The position numbers were made by a program, and so were the translations under genes. From assembly GCA_963971535.1 (NCBI GenBank), contig OZ020586.1, positions 75,064,949 to 75,128,948 on the forward strand: DNA of 64,000 bases, given 5' to 3'. The notes below the pieces were generated by a model that did not search any database, had not been told where the DNA came from, and was given only the letters and a program-made list of their open reading frames with translations. This stretch comes from Notolepis coatsorum. Lineage: Eukaryota > Chordata > Actinopteri > Aulopiformes > Paralepididae. This document shows positions 43,792 through 54,048 of this stretch, one piece after another; positions within the stretch are counted from its first letter, which is position 1, and the number at the start of each line of letters is the position of its first letter.

Positions 43792-45018
43792 TTATTTTTT
43801 AGTTTTGGAGCCGATAATTAGAATTTCAGTTTTGTTCTCGTTTAGTTTCAGGAAGTTCTTACTCATCCATTTATTTATTGCCAGTAAGCAGTCTGTAATG
43901 GAGCTAATCGCTGCATCATTTGGTTCAGCAGATATGTACAGTTGTGTATCATCCGCATAGCTATGGAAATCTACATTATTTTCTCTGATGATATCACCCA
44001 GCGGTAACATGTAAAGGGAGAAGAGTAAAGGACCTAAGCAACTCCCTTGTGCAACTCCATAGTTGTTGTCGTATATATCAGACATGTGATCTCCTAGTTT
44101 AACATAGAATTTCCTCCCTCTGATGTATGTTTTAAACCAGCCCAGCACATGGTCTGAGAAACCGACATGGTTTTCAAGACGATCGATTAGAATATCGTGA
44201 TCGATTGTATCAAATGCTGCACTGAGATCTAACAGGATAAGGATGGAGATCTTATTCTCGTCAGAGTTTAGTCTGAGGTCACTGATTATTTTGGTGAGGG
44301 CAGTTTCAGTGCTATGATATTTTCTGAATCCTGACTGAAATTCTTCTAAGATGTTGTTTTCTTCAAGAATGGAATTTATTTGAACTGAAACTATCTTTTC
44401 AAGTACTTTACTAATGAATGGTAGGTTGGATATTGGACGATAATTTGCCATTTCATTACTATCCAAGTTAGGTTTTTTTAGTAATGGCTTTACAACTGCT
44501 GTTTTAAAGGCATCCGGGAAAATACCAGTCCTAAGGGAAGTGTTTATGATATCTAGCACAGGGCTTGAAACACTATTAAATACCCGTTTGAAGAAAGCTG
44601 TAGGTATAGGGTCAATGTCTGAGGTGGAGGAGTTACATTCTGAGACAGTTTTGCAGAGTACATCTAATGTGATGCATGTGAAACTTCTCATGGTTACATT
44701 GCACGGTTTGCCGCAATCAACTTTATTTCCATCATGAGTAATGCTGGCCCTGATCAAGGTTATTTTGTTGTTAAAGAATAGTGCAAGTTCTTCACACTTA
44801 ACCGTTGATGACTGAGGAGGTGTAGGGGCAGTGTTGAGTAGTACATTAATAGTGGAAAAGAGGATTCTGGAGTTTCCAGCATTTTCTGTAATGATTTTAG
44901 AGAAGTAATCTTTCCTTGCTAAGCGGATGGTTTTATTATAAGCAGTTAAAGCATCTTTGTATATATCACAGCATATGGTGGTTTTTGTTTTTCTCCATTT
45001 CGCTCCGCTGCACGACAT
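43792..45018 (-). pseudogene. L2 ORF2 reverse transcriptase segment
   Basis: 408 codons. RT blocks in order: NYRPISNLPFISKVLEKIV (about residues 192-210), FQSGFRKYHSTETAL (about 230), LLDLSAAFDTIDH (about 264), GSCLGPLLFSLYMLPL (about 327) and the catalytic FHSYADDTQLYI (YADD at about 352). The first acidic residue (AFD) and both of YADD are intact. The upstream end is a frameshift relative to the endonuclease, in an A-rich stretch at about 45018-45035, and the downstream end is the TAA at 43792-43794. It reverse-transcribes LINE RNA at the target site in intact relatives. Confidence 0.92.
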
Positions 45019-45985
45019 TTCCTTTTTTCTTCTTGACCGTATTATAGTTTAACCAGGGCGAGGCTCTAGTTTTCTTCTTTTTCGTTTTTAATGGGGCGAC
45101 AGAATTTAATATAGATGACATTGTATCATTGAGATTTTCTACCATTTCATTTAGAGAGCTGTCATGATTGTGTGGTTCATGTAGTCTGATAAGATCAATG
45201 AACTTTGATTCAGCTTTGTCGTTTAGGAGCCTCTTTTTAACTATGATTTCTTTTTTTGTTTTAGTAAGGGTTATTTGAGTATCAAAAAATATACAGTGAT
45301 GGTCGGAGAGAGGTAATTCAGTTATTGAGATATTTGTTATGCTTAGCCCAGTTGTTGTTATAACTAAGTCTAGTGTATTCCCAAGCCAGTGAGTTGCATT
45401 TGTTATATGCTGTATTAGGTCAAAGCTATCCAGTAGATTTTTTAGTTCCATAGTTTTGGAGTCTGTTTTCTTATTAAAATGGATGTTCAGGTCTCCATTT
45501 AGGATCACCTTATCATATCCGGTAACACATAGTGAGATCAGTTCAGAGAGCTCCTGTATAAATATTGGTGAGTGTCTAGGCGGGCGGTATATTGTGACAA
45601 TAATAGTTGATTCTGTTTTTAGTTCAATGGCAAGATATTCCATTGACATGAACTCGCCTAGTTCTGTGATTCTAAACAAGAGTTTTGAGGAGAAGATTGC
45701 TGCAACTCCTCCGCCCCTTTTATTTTTTCTGGGTATTTGAAAAAAGTTATAGTCTGGTGGACAAGCTTCTATCATTATTGATGTAGCTGTGTCATTATTT
45801 AGCCATGTCTCTACTAGGCAGATGCAATCTAAGTTATTTTCTTTAATCAGATCATTTACTAAGAATGTTTTATTATTCAGTGATCTGACATTTAGGAAAG
45901 CTAATTTTATTTGTTGGACTTCTTTAGAGGAGGTCTGCTTTGGTTTGACCGTGATGGCCCTGAGGTTAATAGCAGGTAAACGCAT
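44966..45985 (-). CDS. L2 ORF2 apurinic-like endonuclease domain (frameshifted C-terminus)
   Basis: Residues 29-230 carry the APE-type endonuclease blocks: LNVRSLNNK, the catalytic Glu in LVETWL (about 58), RGGGVAAIF, IYRPPRHS, the Asp/Asn pair in NGDLNIHF (about 165) and SDHHC (about 228). All expected catalytic residues are visible. After about residue 310 (PWLNYNTVKKKK) the frame is lost and the true product would continue in the frame of 43792-45018. In intact copies it nicks target DNA for target-primed reverse transcription. Confidence 0.9.
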   Translation of the reverse strand: MRLPAINLRAITVKPKQTSSKEVQQIKLAFLNVRSLNNKTFLVNDLIKENNLDCICLVETWLNNDTATSIMIEACPPDYNFFQIPRKNKRGGGVAAIFSSKLLFRITELGEFMSMEYLAIELKTESTIIVTIYRPPRHSPIFIQELSELISLCVTGYDKVILNGDLNIHFNKKTDSKTMELKNLLDSFDLIQHITNATHWLGNTLDLVITTTGLSITNISITELPLSDHHCIFFDTQITLTKTKKEIIVKKRLLNDKAESKFIDLIRLHEPHNHDSSLNEMVENLNDTMSSILNSVAPLKTKKKKTRASPWLNYNTVKKKKGNVVQRSEMEKNKNHHML

Positions 45986-46026
45986 TGGTGGCGTATATTT
46001 TTCACCATGCCATTGGCTAGTTATGA

Positions 46027-47538
46027 TTACTTGTATGTTTTGAGAGATGGCATGGTAATTGTGCTATACTGTACCGTACTGACTGCACTGTGCTTTCGGG
46101 GACATTTGATCAGACGAGATGGCCTTGTGTGATATGGGGGGGGGGGGGGGACGTCTTGTGCTGTACTTCGTGGTGAGATTGTGTCCTTCATGACTATCTC
46201 TCGTGCTGGTATGAGCTTAATATTCTTGGAGGCCATCAAGGCATGACGCATGTTTGTTGATAGGAGCTTTGAACCTAAGCGATTTGGGAAGAAGCCATTT
46301 CTTTGAAAACGTTCTGGGTTATTCCAGAAAACATTGAAGTTGTCAATGAATTTCAGGCCGTGTACGAGACATGCAGCCCCTAACCATGAATTAAAATTTA
46401 GGAGTCGACTGAATGCTTCCTGTCCTCTGCGAAAGCATGCAATTGGTCCACTGATGGACACATCAGTGTTTGTGTACACAGACTGATGTTTGTCTAGTGT
46501 GTTCATTAAACGTGTGAAATCGTCTTTCAAAGTCTCTGTGCCAGTCTTCTTTCGCAGGATGTCAAACAATCCAGAGTGAATGACAATTTTTGTTATTCCT
46601 GGTCTGATTAGTGTTGGAAGTTTTTCGGCTAGCTCTTTCACAGTTGTATTGTCTAGACAGATATTTTCTGTGTTTGCCATCTCCACATACCTTGTTATGG
46701 AATCTCCAATCAGTATGCAGTCTATTTTCTGTGTGAGGTTAGCATTTTTCTTTCCAACAGTTTTGGGGCCGTTTGTTTTTGGGCTAGGCCTAGTCTGCCG
46801 GTTCTTTCCACAGTCCTGTGGCCTTGGTGAAGCCTCGTTAGCCTTCTCAGTAGCCGGCATGTTAACGCTGGTCCCGTACCTTCGGCGTTGGCTACCGCGA
46901 CGTTCTCGGCGCATGATAGTCTCTTCGCTGTTAGCCGTTCGCTCGGTCTGGGTCGTGTTTGCCAGCCATGTCGCTAGTGGCTCTGTTTTCCTCGTCGTCT
47001 CGTCGTTAGCGTGTGCTTCGCTAGCATTAGCGTGAGCTCCGGCATGCCAGCTGTTTGCTTCGCTAGTGTTAGCGTGAGCTCCGGTATTCTTGCTATTAGC
47101 GTCGTTAGCGTGAGCTCCGTTACGCTCGCTGTTTTCTTCGTTAGCGTTGTTAGCTACGCTTCTATGTCTCTTTGCCTTGGGTGTTGATATGCGTGTTTCC
47201 GAGAGTAGGTTGAAACTATTTCCTGGCGGTACCGGGGGTGAGGTCCTGGATCGTTTATTTCTCCTTTTATCCTTGACGGTGATCCACTGCTTTGGTCTAG
47301 CTCCTTGGTTGTGCCAAGGACCGTCTTTTGGGTGGTGCTGTTCTGTAGTTACTAGCATAGGCCAGTTCTCAATCATGGTATTGTTGGCTATATTTGTAGT
47401 AGCTTCATAAATAGAGTCAATGAGTTGCTCATCCTGCTGTATTTGGTACAGGGTAGAAACCCGAGCCTCCAGCTCTACAATCCTCTTTCTCATCTCCAAG
47501 CAATTAGTACATTCTGTGGGAGAGCCGAGTCCCGGCAT
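46027..47538 (-). CDS. L2 ORF1 protein, coiled coil plus SGNH-esterase-like domain
   Basis: 503 codons, open throughout. The N-terminus has CTNC and a heptad-like segment (RKRIVELEARVSTLYQI, about residues 15-32). A charged, low-complexity middle has repeated NANDE/NTSEANS units (about 130-200). The C-terminal domain starts CILIGDSITRYVE (about 275-287), the block I serine motif of SGNH hydrolases, and ends NGFFPNRLGSKLLSTN (about 412-428). Family members usually have DG.HPN at the last position, so here the catalytic Asp and His appear replaced (N and F). It probably binds RNA and forms the retrotransposition particle; esterase activity is doubtful. Confidence 0.85.
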   Translation of the reverse strand: MPGLGSPTECTNCLEMRKRIVELEARVSTLYQIQQDEQLIDSIYEATTNIANNTMIENWPMLVTTEQHHPKDGPWHNQGARPKQWITVKDKRRNKRSRTSPPVPPGNSFNLLSETRISTPKAKRHRSVANNANEENSERNGAHANDANSKNTGAHANTSEANSWHAGAHANASEAHANDETTRKTEPLATWLANTTQTERTANSEETIMRRERRGSQRRRYGTSVNMPATEKANEASPRPQDCGKNRQTRPSPKTNGPKTVGKKNANLTQKIDCILIGDSITRYVEMANTENICLDNTTVKELAEKLPTLIRPGITKIVIHSGLFDILRKKTGTETLKDDFTRLMNTLDKHQSVYTNTDVSISGPIACFRRGQEAFSRLLNFNSWLGAACLVHGLKFIDNFNVFWNNPERFQRNGFFPNRLGSKLLSTNMRHALMASKNIKLIPAREIVMKDTISPRSTAQDVPPPPPYHTRPSRLIKCPRKHSAVSTVQYSTITMPSLKTYK

Positions 47539-47586
47539 CTTCCTTTATTTCTTTTCAGGTTAGGCTAAGCTGAAGCTAAGCTAGGT

Positions 47587-47608
47587 ACTTAGCTGGTGGT
47601 GGTGGTGG

Positions 47609-47639
<31 letters not shown>

Positions 47640-47700
47640 GATGGTGGTGGTGGTGGTGGTGGTGATGGTGGTGATGGTGGTGGTGATGGTGGTGGTAGTG
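47587..47700. repeat. (GGT/GAT)n minisatellite
   Basis: GGTGGTGAT-type trinucleotide array between ORF1 and the putative LINE 5' UTR repeats. Confidence 0.9.
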
Positions 47701-47751
47701 GGTCACTCACTTCACAACCGGGGTCTTTATGAAATATCATACAAGAGAGCT

Positions 47752-47844
47752 GTCCGTCGCTCTCTCCTAAACGGGGCAGCTTCCGTCGCCCCGGATATGT
47801 CCGTTTCTCTCCCCTACACGGGGCAGTTCCGTTGCCCTGGAGCT
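47752..47844 (-). promoter_or_regulatory. Two 47-bp repeats in putative LINE 5' UTR
   Basis: GTCCGT..CTCTC.CCTA.ACGGGGCAG.TTCCGT.GCC occurs at 47752-47797 and 47799-47844. GC-rich tandem units upstream of ORF1 are a usual form of internal LINE promoter, but function is inferred only from position. Confidence 0.55.
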
Positions 47845-48104
47845 GTGCTATTACTCACACTGTTGTCTTCCGTCTCGTTAAAACTCAAAATAACAAGGAA
47901 AACCTTCCTCGTCTTTCATAAATATCCTTGCCTTCCGACATAGTCCTTTGTGTGTAGCTGATAAGACGGCTCGCTATTCCTCCCACGGAGAATCTTGCTA
48001 CTCGTCCTTTCGACTGTGGTAAAAAATCTGAATAGATAAGAAGATTCACAGTTCTGGAGAAGTACCATAGGAATTGGGAGTTAACGTACAGAGTAATTAA
48101 AGTT

Positions 48105-48380
48105 GAAAGGGCTGTAATAAATCATTATAATAGCGATAGGCAAAAGCAGCGGAGCGGAGCGACAGTAAAAGCAGCTTGCTTTGCTGAAGCAAGAATTTCT
48201 GCGAATGTGAAAACGCCATGTAATAATAGTGGTTATTACATGGCGTTTTCACATTCGCCGAAATGCTTGCTTGTGATTGGTCAACAGCCCCCCGACAGCG
48301 GTCATTATTTTTCAATAATGACCGCTGTTTTTTCAATAATGACCGCAGTGCGCAGCTGTTGGCAATCAAGCCCACATCAG
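48105..48380. repeat. Inverted repeats, two hairpins
   Basis: GCGAATGTGAAAACGCCATG (about 48199) and its inverse around 48238-48257 fold around TAATAATAGTGGTTATTA. A second hairpin AGCGGTCATTATT/AATAATGACCGCT lies at 48298-48328. Confidence 0.8.
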
Positions 48381-48407
48381 TGCAGCAAATCAGACACACC
48401 TGCCGCG

Positions 48408-48884
48408 CACTGACAGCGGAGTGTCAGCGGAGCCAGAACAGCTGCCCGCGATAATAATAATCACTTTATTTGGGCTGACAGAGCCACAGAACAACTGCGA
48501 TTTGTCAAATGAATTAGGTATATTGTTAGTAAGTTAGCCATGTAATAAGCGGGATAATGTATAGCGCTGCACTGACAGCGGAGTGTCAGCGGAGCCAGAA
48601 CAGCTGCCCGCGATAATAATAATCACTTTATTTGGGCTGACAGAGCCACAGAACAACTGCGATTTGTCAAATGAATTAGGTATATTGTTAGTAAGTTAGC
48701 CATGTAATAAGCGGGATAATGTATAGCGCTGCACTGACAGCGGAGTGTCAGCGGAGCCAGAACAGCTGCCCGCGATAATAATAATCACTTTATTTGGGCT
48801 GACAGAGCCACAGAACAACTGCGATTTGTCAAATGAATTAGGTATATTGTTAGTAATGTAATAAGCGGGATAATGTATAGCTTT
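48408..48884. repeat. 162-bp tandem repeat, three units
   Basis: Units begin CACTGACAGCGGAGTGTCAG at 48408, 48570 and 48732, nearly identical; the third lacks about 8 bp (AGTTAGCC). Each ends GGGATAATGTATAGC. Confidence 0.92.
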
Positions 48885-49012
48885 ACTCGGTCATTGTCGC
48901 AAAATAATTGACCTTCACTGACGTTTAAAACACCTCGCCGAAGCGGCTCGGTATTTTAAACTACGTGTCGGTCAATTATTTTGCGACAATGACCTCGTAG
49001 CTATACATTATC
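48867..49012. mobile_element. Foldback MITE at the end of the tandem array
   Basis: GGGATAATGTATAGC...GGTCATTGTCGCAAAATAAT and the inverse ATTATTTTGCGACAATGACC...GCTATACATTATCCC. Arms are about 50 bp or more. Its left end is the end of the third tandem unit. Confidence 0.75.
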
Positions 49013-49014
49013 CC

Positions 49015-49104
49015 TTACTTATAGTTAGGCTTATGTTAAGAGTATGATTAGGGTTATGATTGTATTAGGATTATGGTTAGGATTATATTAGGATTATGGT
49101 TTGT
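49015..49104. repeat. Degenerate TTAGG-like satellite, first block
   Basis: GGTTA/GGATTA repeats. Further blocks lie at 50158-50517, 51915-52408, 53765-54048 and 54629-54845, with insertions between them. Confidence 0.75.
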
Positions 49105-50050
49105 TTGATTGATTGATTGATTTTTATTTATACTCAGGTGAGCTCTGAGGTGAGGCCACCTCATTTACAGAACTGCTGACTGTACAACAAAATATAACAA
49201 CAAAACAATGTGCAGTGCAATCAGTTAAAAACAGTTACAACATGAATCATAGAGAAATGAAATCAGACATTTAAATTCCGTAAGGGAAGGAAGAACTTCC
49301 AACTTTAACTTTGACTGAATGTCATTCCACTTAGATCGTGTTTGATGGGCTGGAGCATTCCTGTCCAACAGGGCAGCTATGGTGGCTGTTTGCCGGTCAA
49401 CGCCTTGAAAATGTACAAGAGCCAATGATAGTCTCGCCGAGCTGCCAGGGATGGCCAACCAACCTTACTGTAAAGGATAGTAATGGTAATAAGTGCAGAG
49501 TTGTAGGTTTCAGGGTGGAAGCTGAAGCATGACGATAAATGACATCTCCATAATCAAGAACAGATACAAATATTGACTCAACAACTCAGTAAAGAAAAAA
49601 CAGGCCCTAGGGGAAGGTAGAGTAAAATAAATTTGTTTTAAGGCCTGTTTGGTTTGATGGGGGGTGCCGATGAGGATGGCTTCGGTCTTACTGCCATTGA
49701 GCTGCAGGGAGAGTTACAACTCATCCAGTGGCGGATGCCGGCAAGGCAACTGGTAGCCAGAGTGAGAGCCAGGTGTGAGTCAGGGAAGGTTTGGAGATAA
49801 ATGTGGGTGTCATCTGCATACGAGTGGAACTCAATGTTGTGGCTTCGGAGTATGTTGCCAAGGGGAGCATGTAAATTAAAAAGAGCAGTGGCCCCAGGAC
49901 TGACCCCTGGGGGACACCGGAGGTAACACATCTTGTGCTGGAGGTGAGGTTCCCCAGCATTACATATTCCTGTCTCCCCGAGAGGTAGGAGTGGAAGAAG
50001 TCGAGAGCCGTCCCTGTAACTCCCACCTCCCGGAGGCACTGACACAGAGT
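49105..50050 (-). mobile_element. Truncated L2-type LINE with (AATC)n tail
   Basis: On the minus strand a broken RT segment (50045-49638) is followed by a 3' region and a (AATC)n tail at 49108-49122. The tract 49140-49600 may be a different LINE end joined to the RT part; the junction near 49600 is uncertain. Confidence 0.6.
49638..50045 (-). pseudogene. L2-type reverse transcriptase fragment, frameshifted
   Basis: Two overlapping frames together show RT blocks: GVTGTALDFFHSYLSGRQEY and GVPQGSVLGPLLFLIYMLPL (frame 49721-50026), then IEFHSYADDTHIYL (frame 49638-50045). The shift lies near 49860. It matches the RT at 43792-45018 in order but not in sequence detail, so it is a different L2-like subfamily. 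Non-functional. Confidence 0.85.
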
Positions 50051-50157
50051 GCGATGGCTTTTGTTCCTAATCTGACGAAAGGCAAGCCAGTGTCGAGAGT
50101 CACCAGAGCGCCTAGCACAAGACCAGGCCGAGCTCTGTCCTATCCCTAAACAATCAA

Positions 50158-50517
50158 GATAACTCAGGGCTATGGTTATGGTTAGGATTAGGTTAAGATC
50201 ATGGTTATGGTTAGGATTATATTAATATTATGGTTATGATTAGGATTAGGTTAGGATTATGGTTATGTTAGGATTAGATTAAGATTATGGTTATGTTATG
50301 GTTAGGATTAGGTTAATATTATGGTTAGGATTAGATCAAAATGATGGTTAGGATTAGGTTAAGATTATGGTTATTTTTAGGGTTAGGTTAATGGTTATTG
50401 TTATGGTTAGGATTAGGTTGAGATTATGGTTAGGGTTAGATAAAGATTATGGTTAGGATTAATATTAGGTCAATATTATGGTTAGGGTTAGATTAAGATT
50501 ATGGTTGTGATTAGGAT
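50158..50517. repeat. Degenerate TTAGG-like satellite block
   Basis: GGTTATGGTTAGGATTAGGT-type units of roughly 30 bp, irregular. Confidence 0.8.
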
Positions 50518-50887
50518 TAAGATTATTGATCCCCTTGGGGAAATGCAGGCATCATCGAGCATGGGGGAGGGGGGGTACAGGTATGGGCATGGTAATAGTA
50601 GAAGACATAAAATACAGGCAATAATGAGTACGGTAGAAAAGTAAAAATAGGCAGTGTAAACAATATAATTAATTCTGAATACGCATATGAACAAGTAGGC
50701 AGGGTGATCAAAGGTGTAGATGAGGGTCTGTATGCCCTATCAGTTATATTATACATTACAATAAATATGGTCAATGACACTGGAATCTAAATATATACTA
50801 TGAGTAAGTAAAGTATACAGTATACACACTACACAGATGCAGTAGACATATGGTACTCTAACTGGCCGCTGGCGTGATATACGTCAT

Positions 50888-51534
50888 ACGTTGTAATCCA
50901 TGCAGTTTACATTTACATTTTGTCATTTAGCTTACGCTTTTAGCCAAAGCGACTTACAAGTTCTGTATGACAAGTCATCAGGGCACAACTCTATCAGCTG
51001 AGTAACAATGTCCATCAAAGTGTTGAGTGCTACAGTGTAGGTTAGTATATTAGGACAAGTGCATGTCAGTAAGGTTTGTTAGGGTTATATATACGTATAT
51101 CCATATATATTGGTCGAAGAAGTGTGTCTTTAGTCGACGGCTGTCCTAACTGTCTGTGGTGGGAAGTTCGTTCCACCATTGTGGGGCAAGGACCGAGAAT
51201 AAGCGGCTTCTCTTTGATGACCCTCCCGGAGCTTGGATAGGAGTAGGTCTGAGGCGGCCAGAAGATGCAGTGCGTAGGGTTCTTGAGGGTGTGTAGTTAG
51301 AGACCATTGACCGGGAGCCATTCCCTTCGCTGCACGATATGCCAGGTCGAGGGCCTTGAAGTGGATTTGTGTGGCAATGGGGAGCCAGTGCAGGTCCCTG
51401 AGAAGTGGGGTGACATGGGCTGACTTCGGTAGGTTTGAGATCAGGCGGGCGGATGCGTTCTGAATGAGTTGAAGAGGCTTGGTGGCAGTGGTCGGAAGGC
51501 CAGCATGCAGTGCGTTTAGGTGGGAGTCAGACAC
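50888..51534 (-). mobile_element. L2-like LINE 3' fragment
   Basis: The longest uninterrupted copy of the 4983-6520 family: ORF2 end (LIQNASARLISNLPKS, LLRDLHWLPIATQIHFKAL at 51380-51470) followed by the 3' UTR and an AAATGTAAATGTAAA end at 50888. It shows that the common TATCCAAAGCGACTTACAA repeat is a LINE 3' end. Confidence 0.85.
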
Positions 51535-51659
51535 ACTTAGTGATCAGACATTCCTAGTTCTCGAGTTCTGCTGCCGTTAGTTATCTGGCTGCTGGCAGTG
51601 GTCCCTGCCCACTGTTGTGGAGCCTGATGGCTGCTGGTACGAAGGACTGGCCGAGGCGG

Positions 51660-51893
51660 TTAGTGGTGTATTGGAGGGTATGAGTGGCTGAACGTGCTTC
51701 TCATCTTGACTAGCTCCTCATAGATGGGGTGGGAGGGGTTCTCCAGGATAGCGACCAGCTTCCTTCTCATCCTCCTCTCCACCACCACCTCTAGTTTGAC
51801 CAGCTCGACTCCCACCACAGAGCTAGCCTTCCTCACCAGCTTGTTCAGTTTGTTGGTGTCCCTTGAGTTGATGTAGCCCCCCCAGCATACCAC
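51660..51893 (-). pseudogene. LINE ORF2 C-terminal remnant
   Basis: 77 codons reading NKLNKLVRKASSVVGVELVK and RRMRRKLVAILENPSHPIYE, a LINE post-RT segment. No catalytic domain. Confidence 0.75.
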
Positions 51894-51914
51894 ACCACAG
51901 CATGGTATGCAGCA

Positions 51915-52408
51915 TATAACAGATTTGGTTAAAATGATGGTTATGTTAAGATTAGGTTAATATTAGGGTTATGTTTAGGATTAGATTAAGTCTATGGTTA
52001 TTGTTAGGGTTAAATTAAGATTATGGTTAGGATTAGGTTAATATTATGGTTAGGATCAGGTTAATATTATGGTTACTGTTCAGATTAGGTTAATATGGTT
52101 AGGATTAGGTTATATTAGGATTAGGTTAAGAGTATGGTTATTGTTAGGGTTAGATTAAGATTATGTTTATTGTTAGGATTAGGTTAAGATTATGGTTATG
52201 GTTAGGTTTAGATTCATATTATGGTTATTGTTAGGGTTAGGTTACGATTATGGTTATTGATTGGGTTAAGATTATTGTTATGGTTAGGTTTAGGTTACGA
52301 TTATGGTTATTGATTGGGTTAAGATTATTGTCACGGTTAGGTTTAGATTCATATTATGGTTAGGGTTAGATTAAGATTATGGTTAGATTAGGTTAAGATT
52401 ATGGTTAT
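51915..52408. repeat. Degenerate TTAGG-like satellite block
   Basis: Continues the GGTTATGGTTAGGATTAGGT pattern; interrupted at 52409 by the solo LTR. Confidence 0.8.
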
Positions 52409-53759
52409 TGTTACAAAGGATCAGATTAAACCGAATATATATATTTATTTATTGATATATATTGCATAGTATTTGTATATCGTTTGATATCCCTTGTATA
52501 TTCCTTGTACATATACACGGAATATCCCTTTAGCCCAGACCATAATAGTTCATTCTCCTATTGGACAGCGGTCCACCGGCGCCAGGGACCGGCCTCCGGA
52601 GTCAGGTTCAAAGTCACCGTCAAGACGTGTCTGGACATGCCCGGCCTTGCCCAGGGATACGCGACAGAAATGAGATTGGCACTAGTTTGTTCACCGTGCG
52701 TATAAATACGGCGCAGGTGAATATAGAAGCCCCTTAGCCCTTCTTAGCCTTAGTATGTTACCCAATAAGTTGAAGCCTCACCCACGATACAACGTGCGGT
52801 GAAGTATGGCCTGTTTGGCCCCAGAATAGAGCATTGAGACCGCGTGCGAATTAATAACTGAATTGTCAGAGTTTGGCGCTATACCGTCGAGTGCGACATA
52901 TTTCTCTTAAGTCAATAATAGTCTATTTGTGTATAGTGTATCGTGCGGTTAAAGTTCTACAGTGACCAGCATCTCCAACGCTTCCTCGTATTAGCTAGAG
53001 TTCTTATCCAGGCTGGGCTGACCACATGGCGCTTTCACCCGAGGAGACCTAGACGAGAACCGTATGGACATGTACACTGGATTAATCTACCCGACGACTA
53101 CATAGCCCTTTGCGGCTGGAATATATTTGCTTTGGTCCTGTGATTTATGGAGCGGATAATCGCCGACGCCTGCACGTGTTGGATTTACCCCGCGAGGAGT
53201 CAAGTCGAGTCGGCGCCTCAGAGAGCCTGAGGCCGACTAGCTTTCTTCACTGTGGAGCTACAGTCTACAGAGAACAGCTGTATTCGTCTGTGGATCAAGA
53301 GGCTATTGCACCGGCTCCTGTACCTGGAATCTCCTTAGTCATCGTTGACCAGATGTTCTACTACCGACAGATCTTCTACCCCTGCTGGCTTACAACCAGG
53401 GGGACCCTTCCAGTATCTCCCGCTATATTACTAGTGTACCATAGATATAATTCCCTAAGATTCAGGTTGTATACTTACCTCCTGCGTAACCAGAGAATGG
53501 ACATTCGTTGTTGATTTGCCTACGCACATTCCTTTGCCTTACAAGTGCATTCAAAGAATAATGTAAAGTATCCTATGTACCTTTTGCTCCATTAAATACT
53601 TGATTATACCTTTGTTTGGAACCGATTTCATTGTGGGAAGTGTTCATCATATTCATATATCGTGTACTGTATGGCCAGTAATTAAAGTACATAAAGCGGT
53701 AGTGGTTTAATGATACCATACTTATCAATACAGTCAGGGAATTGTACCCCTCAGTTACA
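52409..53759 (+). mobile_element. Solo LTR of the BEL family, TSD GTTAT
   Basis: 1,351 bp, starting TGTTACAAAGGATCAGATTA and ending TACCCCTCAGTTACA, homologous along its length to the LTRs at 19-28 kb but in the opposite orientation and diverged. A perfect 5-bp duplication GTTAT lies at 52404-52408 and 53760-53764. No internal BEL sequence remains. The plus-strand frame at 53110-53514 is LTR sequence, not a gene. Confidence 0.93.
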
Positions 53760-53764
53760 GTTAT

Positions 53765-54048
53765 GATTATATTAAGATTATGGTTATGGTTATGTTATGG
53801 TTATGATTAGATTAGGATTATGGTTATAGTTAGGGTTAGATTAAGAGTATGGCTATTGTTAGGATTAGGTTAAGATTATGGTTATGGTTAGGTTTAGATT
53901 ATTATTATGGTTATGGTTAGGATTAGGTTAATATTATGGTTATGGTTAGGATTAGATACAAATTATGGTTAGGATTAGGTTAAGGTTAATGTTATGGTTA
54001 TGTTATGGTTAGGATTAGATTAGGATTATGGTTATAGTTAGGATTATA
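53765..54048. repeat. Degenerate TTAGG-like satellite block
   Basis: Resumes directly after the solo LTR, confirming insertion into the array. Confidence 0.8.

Larger units (their letters stand above)
42476..47950 (-). mobile_element. Near full-length L2-clade LINE
   Basis: Minus strand: putative 5' UTR with two 47-bp repeats (about 47950-47540), ORF1 (47538-46027), ORF2 (45985-43129), a 3' UTR with internal repeats (43128-42530), and a terminal CAAATAAAGTTATTATTATT at 42476-42505. ORF2 has one frameshift and one stop codon. The 3' UTR carries repeated GTGTTTCACATT.GGATCTAGC blocks at about 42599, 42776, 42855 and 42922. The 5' limit is inferred; I found no target duplication. Confidence 0.85.
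50518..51910 (-). mobile_element. LINE 3' fragment, same family as 33.1 kb, split by another LINE
   Basis: Minus-strand order: ORF2 remnant (51893-51660), 3' UTR part 1 (to 51535), interruption 51534-50888, 3' UTR part 2 (50887-50518) ending TTTCCCCAAGGGGATCAATA. The parallel copy at 33061-33835 is uninterrupted and shows the two parts are contiguous. Confidence 0.75.

Noticed and set aside
47596..47943. 115-codon plus-strand Val/Met-rich frame
   Set aside because: It comes from the GGT/GAT trinucleotide array.
53110..53514. 134-codon plus-strand frame
   Set aside because: Lies entirely in the solo LTR; the homologous LTRs at 19-28 kb have no matching conserved frame.
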